Source of the DNA: a bacterium
GTDB lineage: Bacteria; Coprothermobacterota; Coprothermobacteria; Coprothermobacterales; JAADFF01
Direction of reading: 5' to 3'
Assembly (NCBI GenBank): GCA_027063755.1
Contig: JAMORD010000045.1
Location: forward strand, 1-11,158
Length of the DNA stretch: 11,158 nucleotides
This document shows positions 7,463-11,158 of this stretch, in pieces. The stretch's first letter is position 1, and each line of letters begins with the position of its first letter. The translations under genes were made by a program, and so were the position numbers. Under the pieces are notes generated by a model, which was given only the letters and a program-made list of their open reading frames with translations, was not told where the DNA came from and made no database searches.

Positions 7463-8655
7463 GATTTTTTGCGGTTTTCGGTTAGAGAGATACCTATAAT
7501 TGCCCATGTAAAAACCATATGCGGTATCACTTCAAAGTGATTATTGGCAAATGATTGTATAAGAAATGATAAGAATCCTACGGTTCCTCCCCACACAATG
7601 TAATACGAAATTTCTCGTGAAGAGTTGTGTAGAAGTTTGAGGATAAGTTCAACAAAGATAGAAATGAGCCACCAAATAAAGGTAATTAATCCTGCAATGC
7701 CTAATTCCCCTAAAATGCGAAGGTACAGCATGTCTATTCTAAATTTGCCACCTAATCCCAAATTCCACGCTGTAATACTTCCAAAGGTGCCTGGACCGGA
7801 TCCCCATATGGGGAATTTTCTCCAATGTTGTATCTCAACCTTCCATTGAAATAGTCTACCTCCTAATGCGCTTTTGTATCTATAATAAGGAGACAGCAAG
7901 CCGAGAAAACGTTTTCTTATTGGTGGAATAATTAAGGCTGCTAATGCCCCAGATGAAATCCACCCTATGGCGAACTTAGCGTTTATAAGTAATAACCCTA
8001 TGCTTGCTGCGATGACGAAGGCAAGTAATGAGGCTCTAGACAAGGTGAATATGTGTGCTATAAGATGGATGCCCAGTAAAGCAATATAAATATATTTTGT
8101 CTTGCTTTTACTACCAATAGATAGCCCCAGTAGTATTGCTTCAGCTCTTTCCATAAATGATGCCAGAATATTGGGACTGACAAATATGGCAAAAGCTCTT
8201 GTTGTTTTTGTATCAACAAGAGAATCTATCCAATCTGGGGGAATAGGAACCTTATTAATGTATTGGTATATTCCCAGTAGCGCCATTGGCAAAGTTGATA
8301 GTAGAAGAGGCCATATCATTTCTTTTGGTTTTATATCGGAAACGGATAGCAGAAGTAGTATGCCATATGGTAGTAGTAATCTTCTTACAGTGTCTTGTAA
8401 TACCCACATTGATACATTGTTAATGCCAGCACTTATAAAGAACACGCTTGTAAATATGGCGAAAGGTATCCATAGTTCTTTTCTTTTGATGATGTCAGGT
8501 AATTTTACAATGACAAGTATCCATATAAATAGTATAAATGCATCGTCCCATAGACTGCTTATGGGGTATAAGTGGATTTTGTGTTTGAGAAGATAGTCAA
8601 TCCAGGGGAAGAGGAAGGATATCCACATGACTATTCTATATAAGGTGCTCATCAT
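7444..8655 (-). CDS. O-antigen ligase / polymerase-like membrane protein (Wzy_C family)
   Basis: This is a 403-residue multi-spanning membrane protein with about ten or more hydrophobic helices. Members polymerise or ligate lipid-linked glycans on the outer face of the membrane. Family features, numbered from ATG 8655: SPNILA at 160-165, LSRASLLAF at 205-213, and a long loop with GRLFQW (266-271) leading to GSGPGTFG (285-292), the usual Wzy_C signature. A late NNHFEV (371-376) lies near the position where these enzymes often carry a functional His. The start at 8655 gives an ATGA 4-nt overlap with the upstream stop, and GAGGTG lies 8 nt upstream. A start further out at 8694 would bury that site. 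The second in-frame ATG at 8652 is also possible. It sits between the DUF4330-like protein and two secreted proteins, which fits a polysaccharide assembly operon. Whether it acts as a ligase (WaaL/TuaE-like) or a polymerase (Wzy) cannot be told from sequence. Confidence 0.88.
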   Translation of the reverse strand: MMSTLYRIVMWISFLFPWIDYLLKHKIHLYPISSLWDDAFILFIWILVIVKLPDIIKRKELWIPFAIFTSVFFISAGINNVSMWVLQDTVRRLLLPYGILLLLSVSDIKPKEMIWPLLLSTLPMALLGIYQYINKVPIPPDWIDSLVDTKTTRAFAIFVSPNILASFMERAEAILLGLSIGSKSKTKYIYIALLGIHLIAHIFTLSRASLLAFVIAASIGLLLINAKFAIGWISSGALAALIIPPIRKRFLGLLSPYYRYKSALGGRLFQWKVEIQHWRKFPIWGSGPGTFGSITAWNLGLGGKFRIDMLYLRILGELGIAGLITFIWWLISIFVELILKLLHNSSREISYYIVWGGTVGFLSFLIQSFANNHFEVIPHMVFTWAIIGISLTENRKKSWVLGN

Positions 8656-9491
8656 GGACAGCTCACCTCTAATATTCTTCCCCAGACACGCCAATTATGT
8701 CCTCTTACCTCAAGACTACTACCAGAAAGGGCATCTTTTCCGTTAATTTTTACGGGGATCTCTTCGCCACTAATAGGTGATACGGTTAGTATGACATCGT
8801 CTCTTGTTGGGTCTGGAAAAGATTTAATGCCTTGGGGAGTCCATCCATATATATATGGATGGGTAATGGTGATATCTTTGAGTATAAGAACTTCTTGTCC
8901 TAGGACATCGTATAAATGTTCTCCAATCTTCATATTATTAATAACAGATGGGTATACGCTACGAGCTATGATCTTATATGAGCACCCGGAAGTTTGTTGC
9001 CTCTGTAAATATTCAGGGGCTCGGGTATAGGGACCTGTTTGGACATCTACAACGATGCCATCAAACTGCCAAATGTAAGACTGTATTCGTAATGTATTAC
9101 CTAAAAGAGCTAGCTTTTTGCCTACTGGAGGTATAGTTGCACTAAGAGGTTCTATATTTCTTATTTGTAGATATATATTGTATGTATCTTTTGATGCGAT
9201 GGTTGTAGCAGATTGTGGAGTAGGAATAGCCCTGAGATAAGGTTTAATTTCTTTTCCTACAACAATATATGCTGGTTTGTCTGAGATGAGTATTGGGTCG
9301 TGTATTCTTATGTTAGTTGCCAGTTCCTTAGGAACATTTCTCCACACCAGTGTAATGGTGGCAGTATATCCACTTTCTTCTTTTTGGGGAGATTTGATGA
9401 TTTTCCAGAAGTAGAAAATAACAGAAAAGATGATAATCAAGATGACAATACTAAGTATTATATCTACTGTATGTTTTTTCCTTTTTGGCAC
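8652..9491 (-). CDS. Membrane-anchored protein with two DUF4330-like units
   Basis: This 279-residue protein starts at GTG 9491, with GGAGG 8 nt upstream. The upstream stop codon ends just 1 nt before the start. A basic N-terminus (PKRKKH) precedes one TM helix at about 9-32. The rest should be extracytoplasmic and appears to be a tandem duplication, units about 42-151 and 170-277. Each unit opens with a strand-turn-helix pattern (VWRNVPKELATNIRIHDPIL; ARSVYPSVINNMKIGEHLY) and closes with a strand pair ending in Val-Val-Asp-Val or Leu-Glu-Val after a Trp-containing stretch. The opening pattern recalls DUF4330, a family I know from memory to occur near glycan genes in Bacillota. That name is a tentative match. 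Its biochemical role is unknown, and an accessory or scaffold function for glycan polymerisation or export is inferred from position. A 22-bp perfect palindrome lies inside the gene. Confidence 0.75.
   Translation of the reverse strand: MPKRKKHTVDIILSIVILIIIFSVIFYFWKIIKSPQKEESGYTATITLVWRNVPKELATNIRIHDPILISDKPAYIVVGKEIKPYLRAIPTPQSATTIASKDTYNIYLQIRNIEPLSATIPPVGKKLALLGNTLRIQSYIWQFDGIVVDVQTGPYTRAPEYLQRQQTSGCSYKIIARSVYPSVINNMKIGEHLYDVLGQEVLILKDITITHPYIYGWTPQGIKSFPDPTRDDVILTVSPISGEEIPVKINGKDALSGSSLEVRGHNWRVWGRILEVSCP
8664..8670 (-). promoter_or_regulatory. Ribosome binding site deciding the start at 8655
   Basis: The complement reads AGAGGTG, 8 nt ahead of the ATG at 8655. It lies inside the end of the preceding gene. 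With the ATGA stop/start overlap it points to translational coupling and rules against the upstream in-frame start. Confidence 0.65.
8841..8862. repeat. 22-bp perfect palindrome inside the DUF4330-like gene
   Basis: The half-site CCATCCATATA is followed directly by its exact reverse complement, with no spacer. The flanking bases do not extend it. It lies within codons for His-Pro-Tyr-Ile-Tyr-Gly-Trp (residues 211-217) of the 279-residue protein. It could be a protein-binding site or an RNA hairpin, or a by-product of the codons. Confidence 0.6.
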
Positions 9492-9492
9492 T

Positions 9493-10593
9493 TTACTTCC
9501 CTCCCATGATTTCTATCATCTTCTTGTTGATATTGTGCCAGTCCCATTGTCTGGCAAATTGAGAGATAACATCTTTATCAGGTGGATTTTCCAAGATTCC
9601 CTCTATATATTTAAAGATATCATGATTGCTCTTATATATGTAGATTCCTGGACCCTGAGGTATTGACGGAAGATTTGCAATAATTGTTGGTATACCTGCA
9701 GCAAGGGCTTCATATAGTTTAAGTGGGTTAATAGCTTTACTAAAAGCATCTTCGGTTTTAAATGGCATAAATGCAATATCTGAATGATATACAGCTGCAG
9801 CCACATCGTGTTGAGGCCTGAAGGGTATAAAGTGAATGTTTTTTAAAGCAATATTTTTTATTGCCGATGCATTTCCTGATAGTTTTCCTATAACAATAAA
9901 TTGAATGTCTGAAAAGTGCTGGGCAATCTCAATAAATAGGTTGTGGTCTATCCATGGTCCCATGTGCCCGTGAAATATAATGCGGGGATGAGGAATATCT
10001 CTTAAGAAATCAGGTTCCTTGTGTGGTCCCCTCCATAGTTTAGTGTCTGTGCCGTTGGGTCTTATATAGATGGGTTTACCATAGTGTTTGCGGGGTTCTG
10101 CAAGTATTGGAGCTGTTACTACTATGGCATCTGAAAACGGGACCATTCTATTTTCGTATAGAATGGTGTCTTGGCGAGGTTCTCCTGACTCACTATATCT
10201 TATCTCGTCATACACGAAATATATAACTTTGGCACCTGAAAGTTTTAGTGACATAGCCCACGGTATATGAAAAGGTGATGATAGTACTCCCACATCTGGC
10301 TTTATAAAACTGATAATAGACTTTAGCCATTTGGATAGTAGATATGGAGAGAATATTTTTTCTGGATAGAGTAGAGGATATCTAATTATCGTAAGTTTGG
10401 GATTAATTGGTTTTATAAGAGGAATGGGCGGTGGCAGTTGTCCATTTAATCCTCTTATGGGGTAAGTTATTAGATCATAACTTCTTTCTATAACATATAT
10501 ATGGCTAATTTCTTTATGGGTAGATAAATCAAGGAACATTCTTTGCCATCTATGGCCTTTCCACGGTCCTGTTAATGTCCATAGTACTTTCAC
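9493..10593 (-). CDS. GT4-family glycosyltransferase (TuaH-like)
   Basis: This 366-residue cytoplasmic enzyme is predicted to transfer a sugar from a nucleotide-sugar donor to a lipid-linked or growing glycan. It starts at GTG 10593, 7 nt after GGAGG, and overlaps the upstream stop as GTGA. It shows the two Rossmann halves of GT-B enzymes. The N-terminal half opens with KVLWTLTGPWKGHRWQ and contains YFVYDE (125-130). The C-terminal half has PNGTDTKLW (179-187), FHGHMGPWIDHNL (207-219) and the donor-site segment INPLKLYEALAAGIPTI (288-304), where the Glu precedes the usual AAGIP loop. The C-terminus carries QWDWHNINKKM (349-359), typical of GT4 enzymes. The layout resembles TuaH-type transferases of teichuronic acid pathways. 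No TM helix is evident. Donor and acceptor cannot be read from the sequence. Its final codons also form the ribosome site for the next gene. Confidence 0.88.
   Translation of the reverse strand: MKVLWTLTGPWKGHRWQRMFLDLSTHKEISHIYVIERSYDLITYPIRGLNGQLPPPIPLIKPINPKLTIIRYPLLYPEKIFSPYLLSKWLKSIISFIKPDVGVLSSPFHIPWAMSLKLSGAKVIYFVYDEIRYSESGEPRQDTILYENRMVPFSDAIVVTAPILAEPRKHYGKPIYIRPNGTDTKLWRGPHKEPDFLRDIPHPRIIFHGHMGPWIDHNLFIEIAQHFSDIQFIVIGKLSGNASAIKNIALKNIHFIPFRPQHDVAAAVYHSDIAFMPFKTEDAFSKAINPLKLYEALAAGIPTIIANLPSIPQGPGIYIYKSNHDIFKYIEGILENPPDKDVISQFARQWDWHNINKKMIEIMGGK
10142..10167. repeat. 10-bp inverted repeat inside the glycosyltransferase gene
   Basis: ACCATTCTAT (10142-10151) and ATAGAATGGT (10158-10167) are exact reverse complements separated by 6 nt. 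In the operon mRNA this would form a 10-bp stem with a 6-nt loop. No T-run follows on the coding strand, so it is not an intrinsic terminator. It lies in codons about 143-151 of the enzyme. Confidence 0.6.
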
Positions 10594-11009
10594 TGCCTTC
10601 CCTCCATTTCAATTACGCGAACGAGTTTTCTCCATCGTGGGGTTTCAATATATATAGAGCCTCCTATGACGAAGTTTGGAATAATGCCTTCTTGGAAAGG
10701 AATAGCCTTGAATGTGATTTCCCAAACTTGGGGATTATCTACAATGCCTATTGTTCCAGATGGCATGACAATGGCACTTTGCAATGAATGGATAGAAACA
10801 GATGCAACCTTCATAATAGGATTTCTCATAGTGTCTATAATAACATCTCCTGGTTTTACCATATGGGCTACTTCTGGGATAGAAGTAGTGTATCTGAATA
10901 CCACTGTTGGGGCTGTATTGCCATTGGTGCTTGGTATTATCCATATTGCAAGCCCAATAATTAATAGTCCTGTGATAACTGCCCCTATAAAATTTAGCAG
11001 CAATTTCAT
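10590..11009 (-). CDS. Small membrane-anchored protein with one DUF4330-like unit
   Basis: This 139-residue protein is the first gene of the leftward operon. The ATG at 11009 follows a perfect AGGAGG (complement of 11018-11023) by 8 nt. Residues about 5-26 form one TM helix. The remaining residues, about 33-137, are predicted outside the membrane and are strand-rich. The segment SIPEVAHMVKPGDVII and the ending WRKLVRVIEM follow the same plan as each unit of the 279-residue protein two genes downstream, so the two are probably paralogues, with one unit here and two there. DUF4330 is a tentative match from memory. I see no catalytic residues. The two anchored proteins flank a glycosyltransferase gene and precede the ligase/polymerase gene, which suggests a shared job in glycan export or assembly, perhaps as partners. 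The stop codon overlaps the next GTG start. Confidence 0.72.
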   Translation of the reverse strand: MKLLLNFIGAVITGLLIIGLAIWIIPSTNGNTAPTVVFRYTTSIPEVAHMVKPGDVIIDTMRNPIMKVASVSIHSLQSAIVMPSGTIGIVDNPQVWEITFKAIPFQEGIIPNFVIGGSIYIETPRWRKLVRVIEMEGRQ

Positions 11010-11054
11010 TATCAGCGCCTCCTATATCCCTCTATAATTTATACATCAAGGATT

Positions 11055-11060
11055 ATTATA
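11055..11060 (-). promoter_or_regulatory. Candidate -10 box for the polysaccharide operon
   Basis: The complement reads TATAAT exactly and would start a transcript near 11048, leaving a leader of about 39 nt that includes the AGGAGG site. No good -35 box is found at 16-18 nt spacing (TTTCTT at 16 nt is poor). TTGATA lies closer but with a spacer of only 12 nt. The operon must have a promoter in this gap or off the window edge, but this particular call is weak. Confidence 0.35.
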
Positions 11061-11082
11061 TGCTGTAGGGTATATCAAGAAA

Positions 11083-11100
11083 ATGTATACAAATATACAT
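11083..11100. repeat. 18-bp dyad, candidate operator between divergent promoters
   Basis: ATGTATACAAATATACAT is a perfect 7-bp inverted repeat (ATGTATA and TATACAT) around a CAAA spacer. It ends 2 bp before the -35 box of the rightward promoter and lies upstream of the leftward operon. This position and symmetry suit a dimeric regulator that could control both directions. AT-rich dyads also occur by chance, so binding is inferred. Confidence 0.5.
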
Positions 11101-11102
11101 GA

Positions 11103-11130
11103 TTGACATAGTGCAAAAACTTGGTATACT
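11103..11130 (+). promoter_or_regulatory. Strong sigma-A type promoter reading rightward out of the window
   Basis: TTGACA (11103-11108) is a perfect -35 box. After a 16-bp spacer comes TATACT (11125-11130), five of six matches to the -10 consensus, preceded by TG at 11122-11123, which makes it an extended -10. The transcript would begin near 11137. Only about 22 nt of it lie in the window, and the driven gene is outside. The promoter is divergent from the polysaccharide operon. Confidence 0.75.
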
Positions 11131-11158
11131 TACTATTGCCTGCCTGGAGAAAGGCACG

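Noticed and set aside
10666-11037. 123-codon + strand frame opposite the first operon gene
   Set aside because: The - strand frame has a perfect AGGAGG site, a TM anchor and a 4-nt coupled junction with the next gene; the + frame has none of these.
11055-11078. TTGATA with TATAAT as a full leftward promoter
   Set aside because: The spacer is only 12 nt, too short for sigma-A, so only the -10 box is kept, as a weak candidate.
1-11158. CRISPR arrays, tRNA or rRNA genes, insertion sequences or phage genes
   Set aside because: No regularly spaced repeats, no tRNA-like cloverleaf, no transposase or integrase motif and no terminal inverted repeats with target duplications were seen.

Overview
The window is AT-rich bacterial DNA (GC roughly 35-40 % by eye). 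Genes are tightly packed, with strong AGGAGG/GGAGG-type ribosome binding sites, some GTG starts, and heavy use of ATA and AGA codons. This style, together with proteins resembling DUF4330 and TuaH/TuaE-like glycan genes, fits a low-GC Bacillota-like or thermophilic deep-branching bacterium. No marker gene fixes the taxon. The + strand carries more G than C and is T-rich even where genes lie on the - strand, so it may be the leading strand here.

Layout. (1) Positions 1-1308, - strand: the N-terminal 436 residues of a membrane sensor. It has one N-terminal hydrophobic segment, an extracytoplasmic beta-rich domain, seven further TM helices and the start of a GAF-like domain. The output domain lies off the left edge. 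(2) A 70-bp divergent gap at 1309-1378. (3) Positions 1379-4720, + strand: a 1113-residue diguanylate cyclase with an N-terminal STAND-type P-loop ATPase, winged-helix-like and helical-repeat regions, a GAF-like domain and a C-terminal GGDEF domain (GGEEM, with an RxxD inhibitory site). (4) Positions 4717-11009, - strand: a compact six-gene operon, read from right to left. It encodes a small DUF4330-like membrane protein, a GT4 glycosyltransferase, a larger protein with two DUF4330-like units, an O-antigen ligase/polymerase-like (Wzy_C) membrane protein, and two secreted, probably beta-propeller-like proteins of unknown function. Junctions are a 4-nt GTGA overlap, a 1-nt gap, a 4-nt ATGA overlap, a 19-nt (or longer) overlap and an 8-nt overlap. 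(5) Positions 11010-11158: an intergenic region with a near-consensus sigma-A promoter firing rightward out of the window, preceded by an 18-bp dyad, and a weaker leftward -10 box for the operon.

Working model. The operon looks like a cell-surface polysaccharide assembly unit: glycosyl transfer, then polymerisation or ligation at the membrane, with accessory membrane-anchored and secreted proteins. The two signalling genes beside it, one making c-di-GMP, may control surface glycan or adhesion. That link rests only on proximity. The operon and the cyclase gene converge and overlap by 4 nt with no terminator between them. No RNA gene, CRISPR array, insertion sequence or phage gene is supported inside the window.
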